Of a stretch of 64,000 nucleotides of DNA, positions 1 through 12,800 are shown in pieces. Numbering within the stretch: position 1 is the first letter of the stretch; every line of letters begins with the position of its first letter. The stretch is from Acanthochlamys bracteata (taxonomy: Eukaryota > Streptophyta > Magnoliopsida > Pandanales > Velloziaceae): assembly GCA_019914995.1 (NCBI GenBank), contig CM034131.1, forward strand, positions 8,526,501 through 8,590,500. Direction: 5' to 3'. A program made the translations under genes and the position numbers. Under the pieces are notes generated by a model. That model was not told the origin of the DNA. It worked only from the letters and a program-made list of their open reading frames with translations, and made no database searches.

Positions 1-86
1 TCATTAATTACACCTTATATGACCACGAAAGGCATTCCTGATGTTTCATTCTCGAGACACTCACTTGATGGCTCTGGTTTGAGGAA

Positions 87-3000
87 ATGCAGGAAAAGCT
101 TTCTTCCGGTCATCATGAAAGGAAAGATAGAGACCTTGATGGTGCAGCTATGGATGACAGTTTCGCTACAGAAACTGCTCAGATAACCAGAGGTGCCAAT
201 GTGAGATCAAGGATGAACTATGCTTCCTCTTCATCTGCCTCACTGCAGCCACAATTATGCTCCCATACTAATAGAGAGGAATGGGCTGCTACAGTGATTC
301 AGACAGCTTTCCGAGGCTTCCTGGTATTAAATAATTTCCTTAATTGTTGGTAGTTTCAGGGTATGATGTTAATAGTGTGAAATATAACGTGGGGTCAATG
401 CCAAAATGGTACAAGGTATAGGCTGCATATATTTTTCATGTTATTCCTCTCTTTAGAGGTATTTCCAACCTGTTGGTTTATTTTTCCCTTGACAAATATT
501 ACATTGGTTCCATAAGAATAAGGACACCTCTTCCAACTCTATTCAAGAACTGAAGTCATCTGCACTATCTTTGGCTTCCTAATAGTAGCCGTCAGAAACT
601 CCCCCCATACTGTATTGGTATCGAAAGGCTTCCTTACCAACTAAAATCATTAGTCAGTTACCAAAAAGTTGCCTTAGATGCAGATAATCTATGAGAAAAA
701 GTTTGGAGGTTACCCTTTATATCACAACCAGTCAAAAAGCATGTTGGAATCTTCCAAATCTGAAGCATGTCTATGTAGCCTATGTAAGTGCTTTACTAAA
801 TAAAACCTTCCATATTCATAATGTAATTATAGTTTGCACCTTAAAAGGTTTTAAATAAAGGTTCCTAGAGATCACCTGCTGTTTATCTTTGCATCAGCCC
901 AACCTGTATTTTGTTTACTTTTAGAAGGCTGCAAATCTGGAGTCACCATTTCTGAATATCATAAAGTCGTTACGCAAGTTAAATCACAGGTTTTATAGAT
1001 TTCTGCGACGATTCTTGCCTTGGTTTCCTATATGATCTCAGTTCAAATTACGTGGCTGTCTTTGTGTATGTTTATGTAGCATTTCAATGATCAACAAACT
1101 ATAAATATCTTAATTCAATCCCAACAAACTCTATGCATCTCAACTAGATCCATAATGTGCGAAAATGCAAGGACTTACTCGTATACTTTGTGATATCACA
1201 TTATTATATCTGGAAGAGATGCTAACCATTGCATTTGTCCTTTGTTGGATGTTAAGTAGTGTTTTCATTTTTTTCAGGCGAGGCGAGCACTGCGTGCTTT
1301 AAAAGGACTTGTCAGACTTCAAGCGCTTGTCAGAGGTCATGCTGTCAGAAAACAAGCTGCAATAACTCTTCGTTGTATGCAAGCATTAGTACGAGTTCAG
1401 GCTCGCGTTAGAGCAAGAAGAGTTCGAATAGCATTAGAAAATCAGCTGGGTCATCAGAAAATTCAGGAACAGCTTGCGCATGAGGCACGTGTTCGGGAAA
1501 TAGAAGTAAGCTACTGAAGAAGCTCTAGTTACTCAAGCTTTATGGTTTCAAAATTATGTCGAAACCTTAAATCTCTAGAATTTCATTTTGTGGGAATGGA
1601 ATATGAGTTTAGGTTCTGTAGTTTGCAATTCTTTGAGTTTGCTTTTCGTGTAACATGGGTACCTTTGATATTACATTTTCTTACCTTCTCAATTCAGATA
1701 CTTGGTAAGGGACTTTATTAGGAGTACTCAACGTAGACAAATTCACCATGCAATGTGAAGTCAATTAGCAAACATATATTTCATTAGTCACTATCAAGAC
1801 CTGAATCTTCCATCCATAATTCATTCAGAGACAAACAAAATTAGTTATTTTTTGGAAGAGCTGTGCAAAATTGAATCTTTCTGAGAATACATACACAAAA
1901 CCTGAGTTGCTGAGATGTGCTGCAAGGATCAGAATGGATGCTATAACTGTAGACGAAAGCTAGCTGTCAACTAGTGTGTTTTTTCAAGCCTGAGCATGTA
2001 GGGGTGTAATTACTCCTCTCAGCAAGTTCCAATGCATCGTCTAAGGGCTGACAATTTCTACACTTGTCTTTTCCTTTTTCTTCTCCTGAAGCTTCCACTT
2101 TATTTCTGCTAACATTTATGCTCACTCTGCTTCTTTCATTCTAGAAGTCATTTTTTGGTCTACTGTAACTCAGCATGGTTTGTTGAATATGTCATTTCTT
2201 CTATTGATATGACAAAGTTCTTCATTGAAATTTGAGATTAGTCTGGTAATGAAATCTTACTGGATTTGTTGATTGATTTGCAGGAAGGATGGTGTGATAG
2301 TATTGGTTCCGTTAAACAAATTCAATCAAAACTGCTTAAGAGGCAAGAAGCTGCTGCAAAGCGGGAGAGGGCAATGGCATATGCTCTAACACATCAGGTA
2401 TGCCTACGTGATAATTTACTTGGTTGCGTTTGAGCTTACCTATACGTGTTCAGAGTTGATGCCACAGCATATTCACTGGTTTTAGACAAAATGGTTATTT
2501 TTAACTCAGCTACTATCAGAAGCAACTATCCAGCAAATATCCATGAATGATCTCGCTGTTGCTTCCAGAAACTGTTTCCTAGTTGACTGAAACTTGATAT
2601 TTCACTTTATGAATATTTCTACGGCTTGTAATTAACTTGGGTTTTACGTCTTCTATGGTTGCAGTGGCAAGCCGGTTTGAGGCACCTATCAGCTCCTGCA
2701 GGTTTTGAACCAGACAAGAATAGCTGGGGTTGGAACTGGTTAGAGAGATGGATGGCTGTTCGTCCATGGGAGAACCGTTTCCTTGACATCAATGCAAAAG
2801 ATGGAGTGAAAGTTCAAGAGGCATCTCAAGTAGAAGAAAAGAACACAACGAAGCCTTCACCCAAGACTAGGGCCAAGAGGCCTGCTTCAACAATTCACTC
2901 AAACACAGCAAATCCAAAAGTAGGCCAATCGCATTCCGAAGGAAGTGGCTCTTCATCGAGCCGGTCTGCAGGTGTTGTAACAACTGCAGCAAAGCAGAAG

Positions 3001-3519
3001 CTAAAATCAACAGCTGAGGAAACCACTAGAGAAGTTATGTCAAGACCTTCTGGTTCAAGGTCTTATAGCAATCCAAAAGAAAGGCCTTCAAGACCTGAGT
3101 CTCAGTTTAAAAAGCGGTTATCTTTGCCAAACAATGGTAAGTCTTTTTAGTTCTTTTGCAACATAAAATGCTAGTTTAAGGCCTCAGTAGTTATGCAATA
3201 ATAGTAAAAAGTATCAAGTCTCCTACTGCATCTTGTGAACCACATTTTGTGAAACTTTTGCTTGCTCAAACCTTATTATCTTTTGGATATACTGTTGATA
3301 CTGCAGAGACTGTTCCAGCTTTAACAGCCTTGAGGCTCTCTTCTTTTACAATTTGGCAATCATGATTTTAGTGAACTTAAAAGTTGTTGACACACAGGCA
3401 TTGGAGTGAAGCATCTAGCAAATCGGAGTACTGCTAGTCGATTAGCAACAGCACATAAGCCTGCCCCAGATCGAAACTCTACAGAAGAAGCTCCAAAGAG
3501 TGTTGAATTACATGCATGA
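87..3519 (+). CDS. IQD family calmodulin-binding protein, 5' end outside window
   Basis: Exons read as about 87-323, 1278-1505, 2284-2397, 2665-3136 and 3398-3519. From the ATG at 87 this gives 390 codons in phase, but the true first exon with the conserved N-terminus lies upstream, and the 5' limit of the first visible exon is uncertain. The IQ67 region spans the first junction: IQTAFRGFL ends one exon and [10 protein letters not shown] opens the next. This phase-0 intron inside the first IQ motif is a hallmark of the IQD family. A second IQ-like segment, [17 protein letters not shown], follows, then [11 protein letters not shown] and the conserved [13 protein letters not shown] block. The C-terminal third is Ser/Lys/Pro-rich and probably disordered. 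IQD proteins bind calmodulin and act as scaffolds at microtubules, plasma membrane and nucleus. The IQ67 block looks closest to the IQD5 type, from memory only. Confidence 0.9.
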
Positions 3520-5117
3520 AAACAATTCTCATCGTTTGCATCCACATAGTTGCAGAGCTTTTTTCTGAAAAGCTTGTCAGATTTCTTGGTCCAAATGTGT
3601 ACATACACCCTTTTGCTAGCTGGACTATACAAGTCTCCCTAAGTTTCTAAATCTTCGTAGTCTGAAGTTGAGGACATTCCAGATGGCTGTCTATATTTCA
3701 GAAGCGAGACCAAATTGCTCGCAGGTTAAGTTATATATCAGTACACTCGGTTTTATTATGTTTTATCTCGATTTATTTTGTATTTCTAATTGCTTGAGCT
3801 AGAGTGTATCTGTATTTATGGAAAACCTGTAGCCCTCTCTGCTAGTGCCACGATTGTAAGGTGAGAAATAACTCAAAAAAAAGTGCCTCATTTTATCATG
3901 CCATTGTGAAGACCAACTGTATATTTATAACACAAGGGAGAAGTACAACTTAAGACCTTGAAGTAATTCTGTTTGGTACATTTCTTTGGGTTTCTTTTTG
4001 CTTTCCATTTCTTAGTGACGTCAGGAAACTTCAACAATGTTTATATTGTAGCTCTCGTTTCTTAGAAGCTGAAAAGAACCAGTTTTTAACTGCTTTTTAA
4101 TGCCGTGTTTCAATTATTCTGAATTTTATTTTCAAATATGAACTCTTCTTCAAAGTCCACTCCGAAATTCAAACTTTACTATTACTTTACTTTTAAATAC
4201 AATTGAAATACAAAAATTTTTAATACACTTATAATTTCAATTTTTTTAAGCTCTATTTTTTTGAACTCATTTTAAACGATTAAAACACGTGCTAAACATG
4301 CTTTTATAACAAACAAAAGCTGAATCCTGGATGTTGTATTATGCATTATAACAAAGTTACTATTTCTATAATAACGTTTGACTGGCCTCTTTTGTTTTTT
4401 TTGACTCATTGATGTAAGCAAAAGGTAACACACTGAGAGAGTGACCCTTCAGGCCTTCACTGTTCTCATGTATAATATATCCTGCTATTAATGTCATTCG
4501 TTCGAATGCATACCTTTTTTTTGAATTTTTTTAAAAATAAATTATTACAAATAATATTATTGAAAGTAATGTATTTTTTTATATTAAAAATAATAAAAAG
4601 TGATTTTATATATTTTTTATAATAAAAAATAAATTAAAAATATTTTTTAATAAAGAAGAAATTACTTTCGTGTGTAAAATAACACACCCTAAACTCTTGC
4701 TGTCCAAATTAAAGCATTCTAAAAAAATAAATAAATAAAAGATTTTATTTCATTTTTTATGATATTTTTAATAATTATGAAAAATGTATTATTATTATGA
4801 TATTATTTTTAGTTCAAACATTTCACTAATAAATAATAATTTTAAAAATAATTAAAGAGACAAATTTAACAAATAAAAAAATAAAAATAAAAAAGATCAA
4901 GAAAGAAAACGACAACCGAAACCCTCCCTCCTCATCTTCATCTTTTTCTTCTTCCATTATATTCTTTCCTCTCATTTCGTTCTCATTCAATTCTTTCTTT
5001 CTTTACTCTTATTTCCCACTCTGCAGAAAGAGAAAAGGGATCGAATCTTTCTTTCGAATTTTGTAAAGGTTGAGATTTTGTTCAATTCTTGTTGATCGCC
5101 GGCGACGAAAAATCGCG
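3520..5117. other. IQD 3' UTR, AT-rich spacer and 5' leader of the next gene
   Basis: No coding sequence recognised. The first 300-400 bases are the likely 3' UTR of the IQD gene. Positions 4130-4910 are very AT-rich with A and T runs. Positions 4920-5015 form a pyrimidine-rich tract of TCTT and CCTCC runs, typical of a plant core promoter or 5' leader, directly before the glycosyltransferase gene. Confidence 0.5.
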
Positions 5118-6152
5118 ATGGTGGTGGGATCGTCACCGTCCCCGCTGGTTCTTTCTTCTTTTCTTCTTTTATCTCTACCGTTGTTGTTTTTTCTAGGTCC
5201 GCGCGTTCTTGCACCGAAAACTCTTCCATCAATTCCTGCCCCTGATGAAATTGACGATCTTGCGCTTTTCCGGCGAGCAACTCTCTCTACAGCCACCACC
5301 GTTGTGTCTCCTCCCTCGCCAGCAAAGATTGCTTTCATGTTTCTAACAAACTCAGACCTCGCTTTTTCTCCTCTGTGGGAGAAATTTTTTTCCAAGAATC
5401 ACGATTTTTTCAACGTTTACGTTCACGCAGACCCGCAATCCGTGCTCAAACTCCCTCCAACGCCTTCGTTTAGATTCAGATTCATTCCTTCCAAGGCAAC
5501 ACAACGATCTTCATCGACGCTGATCTCTGCCGCTCGCCGCCTTCTCGCCGCTGCAATTCTTGATGACCCGGCAAATTCTTTCTTCGCTCTCTTGTCCCAA
5601 ACGTGCATTCCACTCCATTCCTTCCAATTCGTTTATAAAAATGTAATCTTGGCTTCACCGAAGAGACCCAAGAGCTTTATTGAAGTTATTGCGGATGATC
5701 CGGGGCTTTTCGGTCGATACGTTGCTCGTGGAGATACTGTTATGTTGCCTGAAGTCCCGTTCGATCGGTTCCGTGTCGGATCGCAGTTTTTCATATTAGC
5801 TCGCCGGCATGCTTTGATGGTTGTTCGAGATCGAAGATTGTGGAGGAAATTCAAGCTACCGTGCTTGGTGAAACGGAAACATTCATGCTACCCGGAAGAA
5901 CATTACTTTCCAACATTGTTGTCTATGCTTGATCCTGAAGGTGTGACAGGATATACATTGACAAGGGTGAATTGGACTGAGAGTGTCGATGGACACCCTC
6001 ATACTTATGGCCCGGCAGAAGTATCGCCTGAACTTATCAGGGAACTGAGGAGATCCAACGGGACATATTCTTACCTGTTTGGGAGAAAATTCTCACCGGA
6101 ATGCTTGAACCCGCTTATGAAGATTGCTGATAGTGTGATTTTCAAGGATTAG
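5118..6152 (+). CDS. GT14 family BC10-type glycosyltransferase
   Basis: An uninterrupted reading frame of 344 codons from the first in-frame ATG (context GCGATGG). The frame is open further upstream to about 5070 but has no ATG there. Residues 8-28 are a hydrophobic signal anchor (LVLSSFLLLSLPLLFFLG), as expected for a Golgi type II membrane enzyme. The catalytic domain begins at KIAFMFLTNSDLAFSPLWE, followed by NVYVHADP. Further family landmarks are FFALLSQTCIPLHSF, then CYPEEHYFPTLLS and the conserved TRVNWTESVDGHP. This is the plant core-2/I-branching-like family (formerly DUF266) whose founder is rice BC10, involved in cell-wall and arabinogalactan-protein glycosylation. The exact donor and acceptor are not established for most members. 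Length is slightly short for the family. The gene is intronless, whereas many relatives have introns. Confidence 0.92.
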   Translation: MVVGSSPSPLVLSSFLLLSLPLLFFLGPRVLAPKTLPSIPAPDEIDDLALFRRATLSTATTVVSPPSPAKIAFMFLTNSDLAFSPLWEKFFSKNHDFFNVYVHADPQSVLKLPPTPSFRFRFIPSKATQRSSSTLISAARRLLAAAILDDPANSFFALLSQTCIPLHSFQFVYKNVILASPKRPKSFIEVIADDPGLFGRYVARGDTVMLPEVPFDRFRVGSQFFILARRHALMVVRDRRLWRKFKLPCLVKRKHSCYPEEHYFPTLLSMLDPEGVTGYTLTRVNWTESVDGHPHTYGPAEVSPELIRELRRSNGTYSYLFGRKFSPECLNPLMKIADSVIFKD

Positions 6153-8531
6153 TTGTTGTGGAAATTGGTGTCAAAGGTGAATTTCTGATTCTGGAAATAG
6201 CTTTGTTACTGTTCAAGCTGGAGCTATGAGAGGTACGTACTGTTAAAAAAAAAAGAACCTTTCTTTGAGTTAAAATTTGTGACTTTTTCCAAGTGATTAT
6301 GTAGATCAATTGATTGTGTTCTTTGTTTGGGAGCCATATGTAGAGAAAATTGAAAATTTTCAATAGAAAAGCCTTTATCTGCATCAGGGTTGGAGACTAA
6401 AAATTTTGATTGATTTGGTTTAGAAAGAAACATAAAAATTAGCTCATCCAAAAAAAACAGAAAACAAAGATCTGGTTACATTAGAAGCTTTGTATTTCTA
6501 GAAAGAGATGGCAAGATGGTAGAGATTTTGTTGAATCATTCAGTTTGTTGTATTGTTTTATGCTAGTTAAGTCTAAATGCTTGGTTTCAGTCTGATGATG
6601 AGAAAAGCAATCATATGATGTGATGATTCATGATATTTTCTTTAATGAAGGAATTAGGTGACTATCGGTGGTTGTTTACCAAAATATGTGTATGGTTGTT
6701 GGACTGAATTTTGACTTGGTTGTTGTGGAGAGATGGGTCAGAGTTCTGAAGGTCCACTACTTGGATTCTCTCTCTGTCTCTCGCTTGAATACTCTTGACT
6801 ACTTGTAATTTTATCTCCAATTATAAAGTAATGTTGCCCATGTCATGCACCTGAAATTTGTTTCAGGGTAGTTGCTGGCTTAAACATTGAGTAGTGAAAG
6901 ACTGACAATGTTGAGTTGTTTCTTTATCTGATGGTTTTAATGAGACTGATACACTAGTGCTTTGTGTCCAGATTTGAATTTGGAATGAGGTTCAATTTAT
7001 TATGATAAGATTTATATTGAAGAACTTCAGATTTATGCAGAAGTGGGACTCACAGGTGTATTAATGCTCCATTGTAGAACTGTTTCAATAGTTTAAAAGA
7101 TTGTTTCTCGTTTAATCAATATGTCCATTTGCATGATTAATGCAATTAGGTATCCATATCTACAGCATCTCATCCTGAACAAACTAGTTGATTTCTGTAA
7201 GCATTTGTTGAATAGTCTTGACACAGCTTTAAGTTTCATTTAGAGACCCCTATCACTTTTCTTTCCTTTTTGATATTTTTCTATTCTGTTGAGTAACTGA
7301 CAGGTCTGTCTCCTGTTCCTTTGCTTTGCAGGAGAGTAAAGTTTTCTTCTCCTTATGTTGCCGTATAGATGACTATAGGACCATCCCTTGTGTGTTGCAG
7401 CTATATGTTCCACTTATGACATCCACACTAGTGAGATGCTCTTTGATAGAGAATCCAAAAGGAAAAAGGAAAAAGGAAAACAGAAAGGAAGTCTTTTGAG
7501 TAGATAACAAGCAAGGAAGCCTTGCTTGCATCCTACAGGCGTGGACTTTCATAGAAAACCAAACTATGGTACATGTACAAAACTATAAGAGTGAACCTGA
7601 GAGTAATGCTCTCATCTTTGTAGCACCTTTCTTTGTAAAATTATCGAAGTCAGATAAAAAAAATTGTACAAGTAGCACTACCTATTTTTTCAGTTTTATT
7701 CGATGTAGCAGTTTTATCGAGTTGAGCTATGCAGCATATCCGTAGGAGCAATGCTTTTCTGATCCATGTTTGTTTTCGGTAGTCTTGTCTTTGTTGTATG
7801 GCTTAGAATTAAAGCAAAAATGTCTCATCTTCTGCTGGTCGCTGGCAAGGCCAGGACCTGATATAATGCAGTCAGTCTCCTTCTGGTATACCGTCACCTC
7901 AGATTTTTTGAACGTCAAACCAAACAAGGCCTACTATCAATGGACAGCTTCTCGAAGTATTACGGAACAGAGTACAATTATCTTCATACTCTTATGGCTT
8001 CTTTCATTTACAGACGTTGATTCTGAAATTCTGTATTAAAAAAAGAAATCTCAAGTGATTTTCTCTTTTATGGATGTTATTATCGCTATTATTACTAACA
8101 GTGATGTTCACTTAATGTTATTCACTGATAGGTGATCGCAGAACGTTTGGCAGCAGCATGTTGCACTTGACTTCCAGTTTCCAGAAACAAAAGCTTGATT
8201 AAAATGGTCCTTATCATGTTCAATATACTCCGTGTATTCAAATGAAAACTTCACTTTTAAAATGGTGATGCCATCAATGGTGCCAAAACCAGCACCAAAC
8301 TCTAACAGGATTCCTGAATTGATCACTAGACAAAATTTCCACACTGTGACATCCTAACTTCTCGCTGACAAACTGCTCTGAATCATCATCATCAACCAAA
8401 TTAAACCTTTGGTCTTCAGCATCAGCCAAGCCTCTAACTGAATGCTTCTGTTGCGACCATGGAAAAAAGAATTTTGCTATTTGCAAATGAAAGGCACCAG
8501 CTAGCATGAATAAGAAACCAAAACAACTATT
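6153..8531. other. Spacer between convergent genes; no gene recognised
   Basis: This holds the 3' UTR of the glycosyltransferase (left) and of the minus-strand translocator (right, perhaps to about 8100). Short frames near 7770-8039 and 8108-8507 show no family motif. No tRNA, repeat array or transposon ends were seen. Confidence 0.4.
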
Positions 8532-11500
8532 CTATTCACTATGACCTCCTAGTTGAGATCGACCAATGTATGACAGCCTTGCAGATGGCAGAAGTGGTGC
8601 TTCTTCATCAATAACTGATTCTGAAGCAGGCTCCACAATGTTACTTCCTGTATTATTGTTGGCGTTATCGTCATCAGTATATATATCCGATGACTTTTTA
8701 TCTAGCTTCCAGTCCTGTTGTTGAGATGAAAGAAAAAAAATGCTTGTAATGAGTGCTAAATCTACATAATATATGAAGAACAGCAGACGAGTTTTAATTA
8801 TAAAATTTAGACCTTTGTTAATCTCTCGGGAAGACTATCTGCAGGGAGCTGATTTGATGCACGGACATCCTTGACCTTCAAGTAGTTGTACATGACTACA
8901 CCACATAAAGCTGCAAAGAGGTGTATGCATAATAATAAGTGAATAAATGAAGAAACAATCAGAAGAACGAAATAAGAAGTATGGTCTAATCTTTCTTTCT
9001 GTTGAAAACTTACCAATAGCATAACCGATGATGTTAAGACCGGTGATAGTAGACTCAGGAAATATAATTGTCGAGAGAGCAATTAGTATCCAGTCCTTAA
9101 GAACCCCAGCGACTCTAATGGTAACTGCACCAGTTCTACCGATTACCAAGAATATCGAAAAGTTCAAGGCTAATGCACAAAGAGCATTTGAGAAGAAAAT
9201 CCAAAAATTGAACTGAATCTGCGAGACCTCCATTGTTGGTTTTTCCAGAAGATACCAAGGAACAAACAAAAATAGAAAACTGCACCACAATAAGAAAAAG
9301 AAAAAGAAAAATGAGTTGATTGGTTCAGAGAGAATACCTAGAAATTAGTGCTATCCTTAGTTGAAATTTATCCAAATAGTTTCACGAGATTGAAATAATT
9401 AAATTATGATTGCTAAGTAAACAAGAGTATATCCTCAACCAGAGTTCCAAATCAAAAAAATTAAACACAGAGCATAAACTCTTATTAGTAATTCCTGAAA
9501 GGTTTCTCCTTATTCATGTTGCTACATGCGCGTAAGAATTATATTCAAGGAGGTACTTATTTCTTTCATCTCATTGTACAATCAATCACAAGCTAGCAGA
9601 AGCTGAAAACATACCTGCAGGGGGCTATATAGTATAAACTGGTTACAGGATTTAGAGTCAAGCCCTTTTTCTGCAGGAGGACTTGGGTCAGAACAAGCCT
9701 AAGAGCTTCTGCAAAAATTCCAGTAACTTGGTAGACTGTTCCTAGTATATTAAAATGTATCTCCCCGTAAGAAGAAATGACCACTCCAACGCTGACCAGC
9801 ACCATGTTTAAGAAGACGTCAAATCTTAATTTGTCCGTACCACATACAACAGCCATGAGAAAAGTTGCTACAGGCACTGCAAAGGTGCATTCATAGTTAA
9901 TTCCTTTGTAGTAGTATGACAGACAGGCACTAGAAAGTAGAAGCATGCAGCATGTGAAGCTCGACTTACTTAGTGCTTTCAACATCTGAATAAAAGCGAC
10001 TGATATATGCAGATAGGCCGTGTTTCCGAACCTGAAAGATTCAAATAAAATTAAATAAGTTTTTCCAAAAAATCCAAGTCCACACAAAGAAGCAACTAGT
10101 ACAAAAAATAAAAAGGCATAGTTCACAGCATTAAAAGAGCCTAAGCAAGAAAATAGGAATACAATAAGTGTGAAAGAAAGAAGCACAAGAAGTCAGGCAT
10201 CCTGTATCATCTCATTAGTAGAAATTCATGCAAAGACGCATAACTCAAGTATAAAGGAGCTAATATCTAAGGAAATATAGCTCATTCTACTCTATCTGCA
10301 TACCATAGGCTCGAAGCAAAGAAAGCGCTTATTGGAATCACACATGTTGTATATCTGCACACAAAAACAAAAACAAAGAAGTATGATGCATATTATAAGA
10401 GGAATTCCCTTACAATGAATCTAAGTGAATAGAGACCTTACATTTGGAATGTCATTCTGACAGGTTGAACAACCTGGATATGCATACATAATGTCAAATG
10501 CAAATGATGAATAATGACGTCATGGAGCAAGGTAACAATATGAAAGATTACCTTCATTATGCGGACAAGTACAAATGCTACAGCACCCGAAAATCCCATA
10601 TGAATCATTGTTAGAGTAATTGGAAGCGGAAAATTGAAGTATTTTGGTGAGAGAACCCACTGTTCATGGATTGAAACAGATGCGCAAATGTTAAGATGCT
10701 TGCATAGACCAATAGATATACAGAAGTAACAAGCTTGTCCTGCTTCATAATCTAATAAACAAAAGGTAATACCTAATTGTTCATCAGAACAAGGATTCTT
10801 ATACCTATGTGTTCCATCAAATATCAAGAAAAACAAAAGTGCAACTACAACTAAAGCAAAAAAAAAAAACAAACACACACACAAAAAAAAAGTAAAGAAA
10901 AGGAAAAATAAATGGAAGGATAGTACATGGGCAAGTTTCTTCACATTGTTAAATATATGTAAATTTAGTTGTCATAGTTTTATGGGGAGAGTACTGATGG
11001 TAGTGTGCATCCAATTTATATATTAATAATACAATTATGAGCTTCCTATTGCACGTACTATGGAATTTTTTCTATGTATATTAAAATGTCTAAAACTAAT
11101 GTGTGATCTACTAGCCATTTGATCATAAGTGATTCAACCCGAATGATCTTGTGAGCAGATTATCAAATCTATAGAATGTGTATGGCTCTTCCACAATCTT
11201 TTAGAACTTAAAACCTGCATATTCCAGAAAGTCTTTCTTATGGATCTTCCGAGAAGTAACTCCCTAACAAGGAAGACGCAATATAAGATTGTCATGGTAC
11301 TTAACTCCATGCAAATCCATTGTTATGCCAACCACTAAACAGCTTGCAGTCATATTAGACATATGTCTATTGTAATTTTCGGATAATGACTTGGGACCAA
11401 CTTTACCAGTGACGCATTTGAATTATCATCAATTTATCGTACAAATACATAAAATAGCATTGCTGTTACAAGGAAACGGAAAAGAACAGACACGTAGCTC

Positions 11501-11920
11501 ATTTGTGCATGTACATGATAGTATATAAACATTGTCAAACAACTCAAACGCAAAAAAGTGGTATCAGGCATGGTCTTAGTGCCATTTTCACGATTGAGGC
11601 CAGTTATATACTGCGTGTCATATGCCACAATTGGATGAGATTACCCATGATGTCAAGATGTTTGGTTCATATAATCAGGCAACTACTATTTCATGTCTAG
11701 GTTCCAGTAAAAGTAAAATAAGAAGCTCGGATACAATTAATCAGTATGTGGTGTACCTACATATACCATTATTAACTAACTGAACAAAGAAACATTAATC
11801 ACAAAAAAGACGACAGTGAATTTCAAGATAGCTTACTTTATTGTAAAGAATAACACCAGAGGAGAGGCATATGTAGATTAACAAGTAAAGATAAGTCAGT
11901 AGTAGATGCTTGCTGATCAT
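8532..11920 (-). CDS. Probable sugar-phosphate/phosphate translocator, KT/KD group (At1g48230/At3g17430 type)
   Basis: Nine coding exons on the minus strand: 11837-11920, 10552-10659, 10442-10473, 10304-10354, 9970-10031, 9615-9876, 9014-9279, 8813-8910 and 8532-8714. They sum to 1146 nt, giving 381 aa with phase kept throughout. The protein starts MISKHLLLTYLYLLIYI and has about ten hydrophobic segments typical of the TPT/nucleotide-sugar transporter (drug/metabolite) superfamily. Recognisable blocks are WVLSPKYFNFPLPITLTMIH, FGNTAYLHISVAFIQMLKAL, FAEALRLVLTQVLLQKKGL, GRTGAVTIRVAGVLKDWILI and GYAIALCGVVMYNYLKVKDV. The cytosolic tail is acidic and ends RSQLGGHSE. There is no plastid transit peptide, so an endomembrane location is likely. 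The substrate is not established for this subgroup. The first intron is 1177 nt and exon 3 is only 32 nt. Confidence 0.95.
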
Positions 11921-12800
11921 TGTGCCTGCTTGTTTCTTCCCTGGCAGTTCTTTTCCCACGCTAGCATGTCATGCTAAAAACATTGACTAATCATTCCTCA
12001 ACATCACCTATTTACAGTACTGTGGCTACAAATCCATCTATATTCTGTAGGACTTCTCGCCTTCACACACTGTACTGGAAACTCCTTAGTCAAGGTTCCT
12101 GAAGGGATACCCATGCAATTATCAGTAGAGGCAAACGAGTACTACTACAATCTACGGAAACATCTGAGATTACAAAATAACTAACAGATTATGGACAGAA
12201 ATTGCTGATGGCAAGACAACAAAACAAAAAGCTCAAGCAGCATGTTTCCACAAATGCCGCAATTATACTACTAAAGGTAGCAACACGAAGTAAGAGACAA
12301 AAACAAAAAAAAAAGCTGAACCACAAATGATGCAAAACGAAACGTTTCAGATTAATATCAACATGTAGGTACTTCAAAGGAAAACCAAAACACCACCAAA
12401 TTCAACAAACAAGTAATTAGAAAAAAGTCAATCATCCAAGAGCATTTTGCAGGACCAACTAAGCAGATCCGATCAACGTCGCCGCAGATCCAGATAGCTG
12501 GTGCCCGATCTATGGTTTATAAAGCAAGGATCTCGAAGAAAGAGAGAGAGGGAAGAGAGACTAACCGAGAAGACTCGGCTGAGCCGGAGAGGAAAGGGGT
12601 CTAGAAATTTGAGTGGTTATTTAGATGTGTTTCAGTGGAGCGGGAGCTCTGCAGAGAAGAAGAGAATGGTTGGGAGAGAGGAAGCGGAGCTGGAGAACAA
12701 TGAACGAATGCAATCGGAACACGTTAATTATACGGCACCGTCGGCTGTAGCTGTAGTAGTGACTGAGATATGGGAAAACAAAGGCTATGGTTGATTAATC
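11921..12800 (-). other. 5' UTR and promoter region of the translocator gene
   Basis: The minus-strand leader upstream of the translocator ATG. Positions 12530-12700 are purine-rich on the plus strand (GAAAGAGAGAGAGGGAAGAG), so pyrimidine-rich on the gene's strand, as in plant leaders. A CTTTATAAACC sequence on the minus strand near 12515 could be a TATA box or could lie inside a leader exon. A spliced 5' UTR is likely, but I cannot fix its junctions. Confidence 0.35.

Noticed and set aside
1-86. A second frame reading [12 protein letters not shown] through the first bases, as if an earlier IQD coding segment
   Set aside because: It is out of phase with the certain IQD exon and the upstream exon structure lies outside the window, so no claim is made.
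5070-5117. Sixteen extra N-terminal codons for the BC10-type glycosyltransferase
   Set aside because: That stretch starts without an ATG; the ATG at 5118 is followed directly by a proper signal anchor.
7770-8039. An 89-codon plus-strand frame
   Set aside because: No family motif, no splice partners, and it lies in the spacer between two convergent genes.
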